Assembly: GCA_017529425.1 (NCBI GenBank)
Contig: JAFXNQ010000006.1
Span: 1-39,532 of the forward strand
Direction of reading: 5' to 3'
Source: Bacteroidales bacterium
GTDB taxonomy: Bacteria; Bacteroidota; Bacteroidia; Bacteroidales; UBA932
Length of the DNA stretch: 39,532 nt
The notes beneath the pieces are model-generated. The model was not told where the DNA came from, did no database searches, and was given only the letters and a program-made list of their open reading frames with translations. Of this stretch, positions 15,071 through 22,830 are shown piece by piece. The first letter of the stretch is position 1; each line of letters begins with the position of its first letter. The position numbers and the translations under genes were made by a program.

Positions 15071-15472
15071 ATGAATAAAAAGAAACATTTTTTCTATGTT
15101 GTGGCGTTCATTATAGTGACGCTAGTCACGTTTGGGACTGTCCCGTGTTACGCGGATGACGATCAAACGTTCATCATTATCTCGAATGATGGCTCTTTGG
15201 GCGGAGATACAGGACACCATGCACCTGCTTTGATTCCAATTCAGGCTGTCTATTCTTCTTCCCTTTCCACTATTTTTGTGAACTTCCTTTACGACCTGGG
15301 CTCGGTATCTGTTGAGATTGAGAACTTGACGACAGGCGCGTATTCGCAGACAACGATCAATGCCACGCAGGGAGTGCACCCGTTCTTGATTACGGGAGAT
15401 GAAGGCGTCTATGAGATTACTTTCACCCTGCCCAATGGTCAGGTCTACTCGGGGTCATTTGAGATAGAATAA
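15071..15472 (+). CDS. Secreted DUF3244 protein
   Basis: 133 residues with a signal peptide (MNKKKHFFYVVAFIIVTLV..., cleavage near CYA-DDD). The mature part is all-beta: PIQAVYSSSLSTIFVNFLYDLGSV, VSVEIENLTTGAYSQ and a C-terminal GVYEITFTLPNGQVYSGSFE. This is the pattern of DUF3244 (PF11589), small Ig-like proteins of gut Bacteroidota that often accompany TPR-HTH regulators and peptide/propeller genes. The function is unknown; an extracellular binding role is likely from the fold. It is the first gene of unit A. Confidence 0.85.
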   Translation: MNKKKHFFYVVAFIIVTLVTFGTVPCYADDDQTFIIISNDGSLGGDTGHHAPALIPIQAVYSSSLSTIFVNFLYDLGSVSVEIENLTTGAYSQTTINATQGVHPFLITGDEGVYEITFTLPNGQVYSGSFEIE

Positions 15473-15485
15473 GACAATCGATCCC

Positions 15486-15626
15486 GTGCGCCGTATCGTT
15501 CCTATAGTTTTTCTTTGCCTTCTTGCACTTACCCCCACAAGCTGTAAGAAGGCAAGGTTGCGCGCGCAACTGAAGGAATTGATGGGAAGCACGATAGCTC
15601 TGCTAGAGTATCACGACACTTTTTAA
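15486..15626 (+). pseudogene. Truncated thioredoxin-like lipoprotein remnant
   Basis: A 46-codon frame from GTG 15486 to TAA 15624. It encodes a lipoprotein signal (VPIVFLCLLALTPTSC) and then KKARLRAQLKELMGSTIALLE, which looks like the first residues after the lipobox of the redoxin-type lipoproteins found in these operons (a helix followed by an xxFMGxxIxLP motif). The stop follows directly, and none of the thioredoxin fold or CxxC remains. It is most likely the 5' stub of a gene deleted between the DUF3244 gene and the first peptide. A functional small lipoprotein is an alternative. Confidence 0.55.
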
Positions 15627-15637
15627 ATATGTTTATT

Positions 15638-15922
15638 ATGAAGAGAAAAATGTATTTAGGTATGGCCGCCATCATGTCTTTGTTGGTCGGCATTATGGTT
15701 ATGATTCTTGCCCAACAGAGCAAGCGTCCGCTTACTATGAATCTAGAGGCCCTGACTCAAGGAGAAGCCATAATTACCTGTGATTCTGGGAATTACGGCC
15801 TGTGTCATAGAATCGCTTACGATTCGTATTTATGGGGACTAGAGATCTACTACTATTGCGAATGGACGGGACATCAAGCAGACAATTGCCCTTTCTCTAT
15901 CTATTTGTTAAATAGATTCTGA
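15638..15922 (+). CDS. NVEALT-type Cys-rich small peptide 1
   Basis: 94 residues from the ATG at 15638 (an in-frame ATG at 15629 would add three residues). An N-terminal membrane/signal helix (MYLGMAAIMSLLVGIMVMIL) is followed by MNLEALTQGE, a close match to the NVEALT signature of a Bacteroidota small-protein family (PF14055 as I recall it). The tail carries four cysteines in a Trp/Tyr-rich stretch. I infer a secreted, disulfide-bonded peptide whose leader ends around the EALT motif. It is the first of four such peptides and is directly followed (three bases) by its beta-propeller gene. Confidence 0.8.
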   Translation: MKRKMYLGMAAIMSLLVGIMVMILAQQSKRPLTMNLEALTQGEAIITCDSGNYGLCHRIAYDSYLWGLEIYYYCEWTGHQADNCPFSIYLLNRF

Positions 15923-15925
15923 CAT

Positions 15926-17047
15926 ATGCCATCCGTCTGTGTAAAAGCAAAAGCTGCAATACAGATTTTGACGATATCTTTGCTGTTGTCGGCTTGTCGA
16001 CAACAGCAAAGTATAGTTGCAGATTATCACGTTGATGTTGATTTACTAAGAACACAGGAGATATCCTTTTTAGATTTATTCAAGGAAATTGATGTGATCC
16101 CTTTAGAGGCAACAGATTCCGCATATCTAAATGTGTCGTGCTTATCAACCTATCTTGTTGTTGAGGATAAACTCATTGTACTGGATCGTGCTGATAATTC
16201 TATAAAGTTTTTTAATCTGGACGGAAAATGGTGTGGAACATTGTCTAAATATGGTCGGGGCCCCGGGGAATATGCCATGTTGACAGACGTAGATTATAAT
16301 AAGGAACGTCGAAGTGTTGACATTCTTGACGCAACAGGGAAGATCCTATCGTATGCTTTTGAAGGCAGTTTTCCGTTTATTCGAGAACTGAGCATTCCAT
16401 ATCAAATGAAGGGTTTAGTCAATTTTAAGTCATCACATTCAGGATACTATTTGTTTTCGGGATTTGATAGTTCCGTACTACGTTATTGGGAGCCAGATAG
16501 CGAAGGATTGTTTGAAGTGGAGGGGATCCCAATGGTTGAACAAAACCGTCGTGCAGGATATAAAACTACGGGGAGTCCTTTTTATGTGTTTGATGAGGAT
16601 ATTTATTACACAGATGGGCCGACAGGACAGGTTTTTCGTCTTGTTGGAAAGGACGCTTTACCTCATCTTTCATGGAACCTAGGGCGTTTCTCTTTCAAAT
16701 CGAAGCAAGTAGATGCTAATAAAACGGGGTCATCAATAAATGAATTGAAGCGAGCGTCCAATACGATGGCAGGACCATTTTCTGCCATACGAGAGACGTC
16801 ATGTCTTGTGTTTGCAAATGTCCTGTTTATGGGTCGAGGCGTGAATATTATTTACGATAAACTATCAGACGTGACGCATTTGTTTACGCGGACGCAAGAA
16901 GGATTAATGTTCAGCCCTGGCTTTGTATGTGGGAAATACATGTATTTCTTGGCACCTCCGGAAATTGCACGACAATTAGTCCCCGAGGAGAAGTTGAGTT
17001 TCAATAGCCAAGACCCCAATTATGTGTTAATAAAGTATTTAATATGA
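15926..17047 (+). CDS. 6-bladed beta-propeller lipoprotein A1
   Basis: 373 residues with a lipoprotein signal, lipobox LLSAC (Cys about 23). The family motifs are visible: DVIPLEATDSAYL early, then VEDKLIVLDRADNSIKFFNL followed by the signature KYGRGPGEYAML, and later YYTDGPTGQVFRL and HLSWNLGRFSF. These are the hallmarks of the Bacteroidota 6-bladed beta-propeller (NHL/BF-type) lipoproteins that accompany NVEALT genes. The function is unproven; propellers usually bind proteins or peptides, so a receptor or chaperone for the adjacent peptide is plausible. The stop overlaps the next ATG by four bases (ATGA), showing tight translational coupling. Confidence 0.85.
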   Translation: MPSVCVKAKAAIQILTISLLLSACRQQQSIVADYHVDVDLLRTQEISFLDLFKEIDVIPLEATDSAYLNVSCLSTYLVVEDKLIVLDRADNSIKFFNLDGKWCGTLSKYGRGPGEYAMLTDVDYNKERRSVDILDATGKILSYAFEGSFPFIRELSIPYQMKGLVNFKSSHSGYYLFSGFDSSVLRYWEPDSEGLFEVEGIPMVEQNRRAGYKTTGSPFYVFDEDIYYTDGPTGQVFRLVGKDALPHLSWNLGRFSFKSKQVDANKTGSSINELKRASNTMAGPFSAIRETSCLVFANVLFMGRGVNIIYDKLSDVTHLFTRTQEGLMFSPGFVCGKYMYFLAPPEIARQLVPEEKLSFNSQDPNYVLIKYLI

Positions 17048-17595
17048 GCCCGTTGGGTAAATGCGTAGTTTTTTTCTTGTTATCATTAGCCGTTGTTTTT
17101 TCCGGTCTGGACCTGCTGAGGAATAATGAGAAGTGTGTGAATGAATCAATGGATAATTCCGCCGACTTTGACAATGTCGGACAAGTCTTTTTTTCGTGCA
17201 ATTTGGACGGCCTTCAAATAGAAAAAGATATGTGGCGAGATATTTTGATTGAAAGAAATTTGAAGGGAAAACCTGTACTTGTCGTCTGGCATTCTCATCT
17301 TGGCTGTAAAACTTGCAATGACTTTGTGTTTACTCAAGTTGAAAAAAAGATAGGAAACAACCTTCCTGTTCTTTTTATAGGCACAGACTATCGATCTCGC
17401 AATTCAACTGATTCGGAGGTATACCTTAGCCCAAACGAGTCGTTGGGATTAAGTGTGGAGGAGTTGAAAGTACCCTTTATGTTCGTTTATGATAGCGAAA
17501 TACGTCACCTTTTCGTCCCGGATACTAGGAATGAGGAAGCTATTGATATGTATTTGGATGTTGTTTCAATGCGGTACGGTTTAAAAGAATTATAA
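17044..17595 (+). CDS. Thioredoxin-like membrane-anchored protein A1 (CKTC)
   Basis: 183 residues with an N-terminal membrane/signal helix (about 7-23). A thioredoxin-like strand-turn follows: KPVLVVWHSHLGCKTCNDF, with the CxxC at Cys88 and Cys91, then LPVLFIGTDYRS and a cis-Pro-like KVPFMFVYDSE. The order beta-CxxC-helix-beta-(T)P-beta fits the thioredoxin fold. The periplasmic location and the neighbouring Cys-rich peptide suggest it forms or shuffles the peptide's disulfides; this is inference. It overlaps the propeller by four bases. Confidence 0.8.
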   Translation: MSPLGKCVVFFLLSLAVVFSGLDLLRNNEKCVNESMDNSADFDNVGQVFFSCNLDGLQIEKDMWRDILIERNLKGKPVLVVWHSHLGCKTCNDFVFTQVEKKIGNNLPVLFIGTDYRSRNSTDSEVYLSPNESLGLSVEELKVPFMFVYDSEIRHLFVPDTRNEEAIDMYLDVVSMRYGLKEL

Positions 17596-17613
17596 ATGTA
17601 AAGCAGATGAGAG

Positions 17614-18975
17614 ATGAAAAAGATATCATTTCTACTTATCATTTTAATTCTCAATGATATATCTATTATCGCTTTCGCAGATTCTTTTTCAGGTCAACGA
17701 ATACAAGAGATTGAGTTTAGTCTCCTTTCACGGTATTCTTTTCCTAAAGATAAGTGGAAATTGGAAGCAGCGAAATATTTATTAACTGGCCTTCCTCAGC
17801 AGTGGCATTACGATCCCAGTGTACTTGAAGAGACGGGAGTGAAGATAAAAGTAATGGATGCGGAGGTCATTGACGCGGACTACCTTGCCGAGAATATTGA
17901 GTATGCATTCCGTGCCTGGGAATTGCCCTGGGCCCGGAATGTGTCTTTCGAGGATTTCTGTCGGTACTTGCTTCCCTACAAGATGGGTAACGAGGCTCCG
18001 GAGCGCTGGCGGGCGGCGGTGTGGGAGGAGTATGCCTCCTTACGCGAGGCAGCGATTGCAGAACCGGGGATAAGACCTTCGGAGGTGTGCCGACGTGTCG
18101 ATGCCTTTGTGAATACATGGTATACTGTTCATTACAACGACAACTATCCGACAGATGCCGGCTATTTGAAGGCAAAAGAGCTCCGGGGAGGCACATGCAA
18201 CGGGGCCTCGCTGATGATCTTGTATCCGTTGCGGGCGCTGGGCGTGTGCGCGACCTATGAGTGCGTTCCGCATTGGGGCAACCGAAGCAGTTCGCACGCC
18301 TGGAATGCCCTCTACGAGAACGGTCAGCTGATCCAGTTCAACGGTCCCGAATTGGATCCCGGCAGGACCAAAGAAGAGTTCATTGGCGTGGGCAGAATGT
18401 TGCGCAAGCGCCCGAAGGTGTTGCGCAAGGATTATCTGAGCGCCGGGAGAATCGATGTTACCACGGAATATATCCCGACGGCCGATCTGGATATCCGGGG
18501 ACGCGGAGAAAAATCCGGGAAGCCGGGATTGATGGTCTTTGACAATGAGCGTTGGTGCAGTGTTGCTGAAGGGACCTGGCGCGGCCGCTGGGCGGTATTC
18601 GCGGCAGTGGCGCGGGGGGTGGCTTTCCTTCCTGTCGTCAGCGAAAATGGCCACGGGCGTGCGCTCGGGTGGCCGCTTGTGGTGGAACGAAACGGGCGTT
18701 TGAAACTGTTCCGGCCCAGTCTGTGGCGCAGGACGGTACGACTGACGGCGAAGTACCCGGAAGACGAGAGCAATGCCGTCTCTCCGGGCAAACGGTACGA
18801 ACTGTTCTACTGGCGCGGAGGCTGGGTTTCGCTGGGCGTCCAGCAGGCGACGGATACGGTGCTGGTTTGTCGTCGGGTGCCGAAAGGCGCGCTGCTGTTG
18901 CTGCGCGATCTGGATAGTGATAAGAGACGGGAGAGAATCTTTGCCTACGAAAAAGGGAAACAAATATGGTATTGA
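17614..18975 (+). CDS. Secreted transglutaminase-like (papain-fold) protein
   Basis: 453 residues with a signal peptide ending near FADSF. The transglutaminase-core (PF01841) motif is GGTCNGASLMILYPLRALGV with catalytic Cys195, followed by SSSHAWNALYENG with His228; the third residue is probably in FNGPELDP. A long C-terminal region (about 290-453) is beta-rich. Family members hydrolyse peptides or cross-link/cleave amide bonds. In this operon it could trim or modify the peptides, which is inference. The first 230 bases are AT-rich like the upstream cassette, while the rest is clearly GC-rich, so the gene looks mosaic. Confidence 0.85.
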   Translation: MKKISFLLIILILNDISIIAFADSFSGQRIQEIEFSLLSRYSFPKDKWKLEAAKYLLTGLPQQWHYDPSVLEETGVKIKVMDAEVIDADYLAENIEYAFRAWELPWARNVSFEDFCRYLLPYKMGNEAPERWRAAVWEEYASLREAAIAEPGIRPSEVCRRVDAFVNTWYTVHYNDNYPTDAGYLKAKELRGGTCNGASLMILYPLRALGVCATYECVPHWGNRSSSHAWNALYENGQLIQFNGPELDPGRTKEEFIGVGRMLRKRPKVLRKDYLSAGRIDVTTEYIPTADLDIRGRGEKSGKPGLMVFDNERWCSVAEGTWRGRWAVFAAVARGVAFLPVVSENGHGRALGWPLVVERNGRLKLFRPSLWRRTVRLTAKYPEDESNAVSPGKRYELFYWRGGWVSLGVQQATDTVLVCRRVPKGALLLLRDLDSDKRRERIFAYEKGKQIWY

Positions 18976-19035
18976 ACGTAATATACACACTTATGTGTCT
19001 TACTATTTTTTATTAACCATTTAAACCAATTTCTT

Positions 19036-19272
19036 ATGAAGAAGGTATTAATTTCTTTGGCTGCAGCATGCTTGCTGTTCTCGGGATTTGTGACGGTTAA
19101 GAGTTTAGCTCGAAACAATCCCATTGTGAATGCTCCGATGGAGGCTCTTTCTGAGATTGAGGACAATGAGTATCCGTACCAGTCTATGGGGTACTGTCCT
19201 GGCAAACCGTGGACATTGACTCTCATGTGTGTGTCGACCGAGCTTCCCAATCCGTGCACTAACCCCTGCTAA
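19036..19272 (+). CDS. NVEALT-like Cys-rich small peptide 2
   Basis: 78 residues: a leader helix (KVLISLAAACLLFSGFVTV), then PMEALSEIEDNE, a variant of the NVEALT motif followed by acidic residues, then a 35-residue tail with four cysteines ending NPCTNPC. The stop TAA (19270-19272) overlaps the next ATG by one base. It lies within unit A, with 60 bases to the transglutaminase and no operator or -7 box in that gap, so it is transcribed with the upstream genes. Confidence 0.75.
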   Translation: MKKVLISLAAACLLFSGFVTVKSLARNNPIVNAPMEALSEIEDNEYPYQSMGYCPGKPWTLTLMCVSTELPNPCTNPC

Positions 19273-20405
19273 TGTTGCAAAAGATGCGTTATTTTTTGCT
19301 TATTATTGTGTCTTCTCTCGGTCTTCTCCTTTGGGGGTGCCGGGAGAGGACTTCTCATAATTCGAACATAATGACCCCGTCAGTCGAATTTGTCGATGAG
19401 CGGTCATATACGCCCTTTGCTGATGCAATTACATCGGTCGAACTGATTCCGATTGAAACGGATGACCAGCATTTGTTAGGAGATAATGTATACTTATATT
19501 TATCACCGAATGGTTTCCTGCTTGCAGATAAACAAAACGCAAAACTTAATCGATATTCCATAGACGGCAAATTCTTAAATACTGTTGGACGTCGTGGGAA
19601 TGGCCCTGGTGAATATCGTGGAATAAGTGACATTCAGGTATTGGGGGATCAAATTCACGTATATGATGATCCGGAACGAGAGCTTGTCTTTTCATTGGAT
19701 GGAGAGCTACTGGAAAACAACAAACAGGACTTAGGATTCCACTCTTTTAGAACGAGTTCCGGTATTTTGTCTTATTATGGATATGGAGCAAAAAAAGGAT
19801 ACCGTGTAATATATCAAAGAGAGAAAGATGGTAAGGAGTTCGGCTTTTTAGAATCGGATTCTAAGTTATTGGCTTTGACTTTGGACAACGATGTGTTCGC
19901 ACCTTCGGCGGATGGGGGCGTTGTCTTTGTGGATTCTTATTCTCCAACCATCTATAAGTTTTACAATGAAGAAGTTACTCCTTATTTGTCATTTAATCTG
20001 GGGAGATACTCGATCAAGGAATCCTTTTTCACCGCGGGAGACGCGTTTCTAGCGGCAGAAGAATTGTTCGCTTCCAATTATGGTATCATTATCGGATATT
20101 CGGAAAGTAATGAGTATAAGATTGTGCAACTGATGCTGAAGGATCAAAGCAAAGATCGAAGCAGGTTAGAATACGGTTTGTATAACGGGAAGAAGTGGCT
20201 TTGGTTCTCTTTTTCTGATTTAGTTGAAGAGTCGATGACAGGTTCGTTGTGTTTCTTGTGCGATGGCATTTTGTACGGACTTTTCACGATAGAAGAACTA
20301 AACTGTATGAAAGATTTATTCCGGGAGAAGATTATCAATAATGAACTCAATAGCATAGCGGAAGACGATGACGGATATGTTTTGGCGAAAATACGAATTA
20401 AGTAG
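19272..20405 (+). CDS. 6-bladed beta-propeller lipoprotein A2
   Basis: 377 residues, lipobox LLLWGC (Cys about 23). Family motifs: SVELIPIETDDQHLLGDN, FLLADKQNAKLNRYSIDGK, the signature GRRGNGPGEYRGI, and later SPTIYKFYNEEVTPYLSFNL. It has the same architecture as A1 but is clearly diverged, so the two are not a recent duplication. It starts on the last base of the peptide 2 stop codon. The 3' end overlaps the next gene by 38 bases. Confidence 0.85.
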   Translation: MLQKMRYFLLIIVSSLGLLLWGCRERTSHNSNIMTPSVEFVDERSYTPFADAITSVELIPIETDDQHLLGDNVYLYLSPNGFLLADKQNAKLNRYSIDGKFLNTVGRRGNGPGEYRGISDIQVLGDQIHVYDDPERELVFSLDGELLENNKQDLGFHSFRTSSGILSYYGYGAKKGYRVIYQREKDGKEFGFLESDSKLLALTLDNDVFAPSADGGVVFVDSYSPTIYKFYNEEVTPYLSFNLGRYSIKESFFTAGDAFLAAEELFASNYGIIIGYSESNEYKIVQLMLKDQSKDRSRLEYGLYNGKKWLWFSFSDLVEESMTGSLCFLCDGILYGLFTIEELNCMKDLFREKIINNELNSIAEDDDGYVLAKIRIK

Positions 20406-20934
20406 TCTGGTTATTCTTCTGCTTGTTACAAATATTTCGGAAGGGATATTCATCTTAAGATCGTCGAAGAACAACAAACAGGATAATGAGAAAGCCAATC
20501 CCTGCTCTGTGCTGGAATCGGAACTTGTACGCAGGTCCAATATCCTAACGGAAGATGTTCAGAATATGTTGGATATGAGCGGCCTGATTCAAAAGGGGGA
20601 CGGAGACATGTTTGTATTGGTTGCACCTCATACTTGCAGGGCGTGTGTGGAAACTCATAATGCGCTTTTGTATGATATGTGTTCTCAATTCCGACAGAAA
20701 AAAATATGCCTTCTTGCCCCTCAGTCGGAGCTGAGAAACTATTTGGCGTACTTCTCGGATTTGGATAATATCAACGTCGTTGACTACGAGGTGAATCTTT
20801 CTGATTATGTAGACATTATAGGCGATGGTTATATGTATTATACCTTAGAAGGACGAAATGTGAAAGATTTTCATTTATCCGGGAAGGTATTCTCAACGTC
20901 GTCAAAAATATTCTTGATCAGGAATCTGGAGTAA
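20368..20934 (+). CDS. Thioredoxin-like membrane-anchored protein A2 (CRAC)
   Basis: 188 residues from ATG 20368 (ATG 20377 is equally possible). An N-terminal membrane helix (LSSLVILLLVTNISEGIFIL), a 50-residue linker, then FVLVAPHTCRACVETHNALL with Cys90 and Cys93 as a CxxC at the start of a helix, and a KKICLLAP strand. The rest is shorter and more diverged than A1, and no cis-Pro motif is clear, so it is a probable rather than certain thioredoxin fold. It occupies the same place after the propeller as the A1 and B homologues. Confidence 0.7.
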   Translation: MTDMFWRKYELSSLVILLLVTNISEGIFILRSSKNNKQDNEKANPCSVLESELVRRSNILTEDVQNMLDMSGLIQKGDGDMFVLVAPHTCRACVETHNALLYDMCSQFRQKKICLLAPQSELRNYLAYFSDLDNINVVDYEVNLSDYVDIIGDGYMYYTLEGRNVKDFHLSGKVFSTSSKIFLIRNLE

Positions 20935-20935
20935 T

Positions 20936-21979
20936 ATGCGGTACCGGTGCCGATACGCTTTATTCTTTTGTTTTGTTCTTGTTGGCCTGGTTTCATGCCG
21001 ACAAGTACGTGTCCATTTGTCTCCCGAGACGCCGATTCCGGAAGCTGATCCGGCGTGCGTGGCGGAGCTGCTGGCGTCGGATAACTATCAGACCCTGACG
21101 CGCAGCTTTACGCTCCGGGAGGAGACGCCAGTGCGGATTGTCGGGCAGGCCGAAGGAACTTCCTTCGAATTGATTCCCGGCTTCGTGGAGGCGTATCTCA
21201 ATGATGGCGTTGAGTTCTTCATCGACTTGGGGGCCGTGTGCCGGCAGTACCGCTTCGTTTGGGACTCCCGACGGGTGACGGGCAACAATGCGGACACGAC
21301 GGGTGTCCGTTTTGCGCAGCACGATCCCGCAGAGACGCGTTACGTTTTTGAGCTTGCCTTCCCGTGGCGCACCCTTGGTTTTGACGGGATTCCGACGGAC
21401 AAGGATGTGCTGCGTATGGATGTGAGCGTGCTCGACAATGACGAAGGGAGCCGCGACTCGCAGATTGCATGGAGCGGCGTGAACTCCAAGTTGTATCTGG
21501 AATGGTCGCAATTCGGAGATTTTCCACTAGCGGGACATCGGACCACGGCGTCCCCGGTCATTGATGGCGTGGCAGATGTGGTCTGGGAGCAGCAGGAGCG
21601 CATCCCGATGACGCATGTCATCCTGGGATCGATCCGGGATGAGATGGACCTGTCGGGCTGGTATCGCTTGCTGTGGGATCAAGAGAATCTGTACTTGCTG
21701 GTGGAGGTGGAGGATGACCTGAAGCGGCAGGCGGCGTTCATGTTCGATAACGGGCGCTTGGAAGACGCCGCCGGGAACGTGTTGTGGCGGCTGGAGTTCA
21801 ATCGTTCCACCCATGCCGGCGGAGCTTTGAAGAACCGACGGCAGGAAGACACGCTTCGGCTGCCCGCCGGGAAGTATGTATTGCATTTCGAGACGGATGA
21901 AAGCCACTCGCCTGGCCACTGGGACGACTTGCCGCCGGAGGAGCCTTTCTATGGAATCAGGCTGGATGTATTGGATTGA
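20936..21979 (+). CDS. Lipoprotein with CBM9/DOMON-like domains
   Basis: 347 residues, lipobox LVSC (Cys21). Two related beta-sandwich modules are seen. The first (about 40-190) has VEFFIDLG and FELAFPWRTLGF, then VLRMDVSVLDND followed by IAWSG, the CBM9 (PF06452) pattern. The second (about 200-347) has DGVADVVWEQQERIPM and YRLLWDQENLYLLVEVEDD. CBM9-like domains bind sugars or other small ligands at the surface. Next to an S26 peptidase and an O-antigen-ligase-like protein this hints at glycan recognition, which is inference. Its stop overlaps the peptidase ATG by one base. It is GC-rich, unlike the peptide cassettes. Confidence 0.75.
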   Translation: MRYRCRYALFFCFVLVGLVSCRQVRVHLSPETPIPEADPACVAELLASDNYQTLTRSFTLREETPVRIVGQAEGTSFELIPGFVEAYLNDGVEFFIDLGAVCRQYRFVWDSRRVTGNNADTTGVRFAQHDPAETRYVFELAFPWRTLGFDGIPTDKDVLRMDVSVLDNDEGSRDSQIAWSGVNSKLYLEWSQFGDFPLAGHRTTASPVIDGVADVVWEQQERIPMTHVILGSIRDEMDLSGWYRLLWDQENLYLLVEVEDDLKRQAAFMFDNGRLEDAAGNVLWRLEFNRSTHAGGALKNRRQEDTLRLPAGKYVLHFETDESHSPGHWDDLPPEEPFYGIRLDVLD

Positions 21980-22830
21980 TGGCTTGGGAACGAATTAGAA
22001 AGTTGCTGTCTTCTCGAGATGCGGACAGGATTGCCTCCGTGGTAATCTGGGTCTGCGTGTGCATGGTGGGGTTGGCGGCGTTGCACTTTGGCCGCCGCGT
22101 GTTGGTCTGCGACCAATTCGTCATCCGGGGTGTCTCAATGACGCCGACCTTTGCGTCAGGGCAACGGGTCTGGGTGCGGAAGTATCTGATGGGTCCGCGG
22201 ATCTATACGCGCTTCAAGTTCGAGGAGGGAGAGCCGCTGCGCTGCATCCGCTTGCCGGGGTTCCGGCGTCTTCGGGCCGGAGATATTGCGGTTTTTAACA
22301 GTCCGGAGGGTTGGGAGAATTCTCACGTAGTAACATTCCAGGTGAATTATGTTTATGCCAAGCGTTGCCTGGGGGCGCCCGGGGATACGGTCGGCGCGCA
22401 GAAGGGTCATTATTACAGCACCGGGGCCGATCCCGTCGGAATCCCGGTGAAGCAGGAGGCCGTCCTTCGGGCGACACCTGATTCCTCCTTGACCGGGCGG
22501 GGCCTCGAAGCGGGTCAGTTCGCAGGGCTGCACGGGCAATGGACGATCCGGGATTTCGGCCCGTTGGTTGTCCCGGAGAAGGGAATGACCGTGCCGCTCG
22601 ACAGCATGGGTGTTCGTCTTTATGCCAAGTCTATCTGCTATGAGACGGGGACCCGGCCGGAGTGGTCTCAAGGGCAGGCCTGGCTGAACGGCCGGGCACT
22701 CAGTGAATACACCTTCCAGAAGAACTGGTATTTCTTCGTGGGGGACCATATCGTGGATTCGCGGGACAGCCGCTATTTGGGCTTTGTGCCGGAAGAGTTC
22801 GTCGTGGGAATCGTTGCCGAAGGGAGATGA
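21979..22830 (+). CDS. Signal peptidase I family (S26) protein
   Basis: 283 residues from the ATG at 21979, which overlaps the preceding TGA; an upstream TTG at 21976 is not needed. A single membrane helix (about 20-37) is followed by the catalytic Ser53 in RGVSMTPTF and the general-base Lys128 in YAKRCLGAPGD. The C-terminal box is GDHIVDSRDSRYLGFVPEE. All S26 boxes are present, so the enzyme should be active. It is embedded in unit A and not in a lep housekeeping context, so I infer it is dedicated to cleaving the leaders of the peptides or lipoproteins made here. The stop overlaps the next ATG by four bases. Confidence 0.92.
   Translation: MAWERIRKLLSSRDADRIASVVIWVCVCMVGLAALHFGRRVLVCDQFVIRGVSMTPTFASGQRVWVRKYLMGPRIYTRFKFEEGEPLRCIRLPGFRRLRAGDIAVFNSPEGWENSHVVTFQVNYVYAKRCLGAPGDTVGAQKGHYYSTGADPVGIPVKQEAVLRATPDSSLTGRGLEAGQFAGLHGQWTIRDFGPLVVPEKGMTVPLDSMGVRLYAKSICYETGTRPEWSQGQAWLNGRALSEYTFQKNWYFFVGDHIVDSRDSRYLGFVPEEFVVGIVAEGR

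Noticed and set aside
18040-18990. 316-residue frame opposite the transglutaminase
   Set aside because: No domain or plausible start, and it is antisense to an intact gene with a catalytic Cys/His.
18976-19035. Possible separate promoter for peptide 2
   Set aside because: No TAnnTTTG box and no GTAATGATT element is found in the 60-base gap, so peptide 2 is treated as part of unit A.
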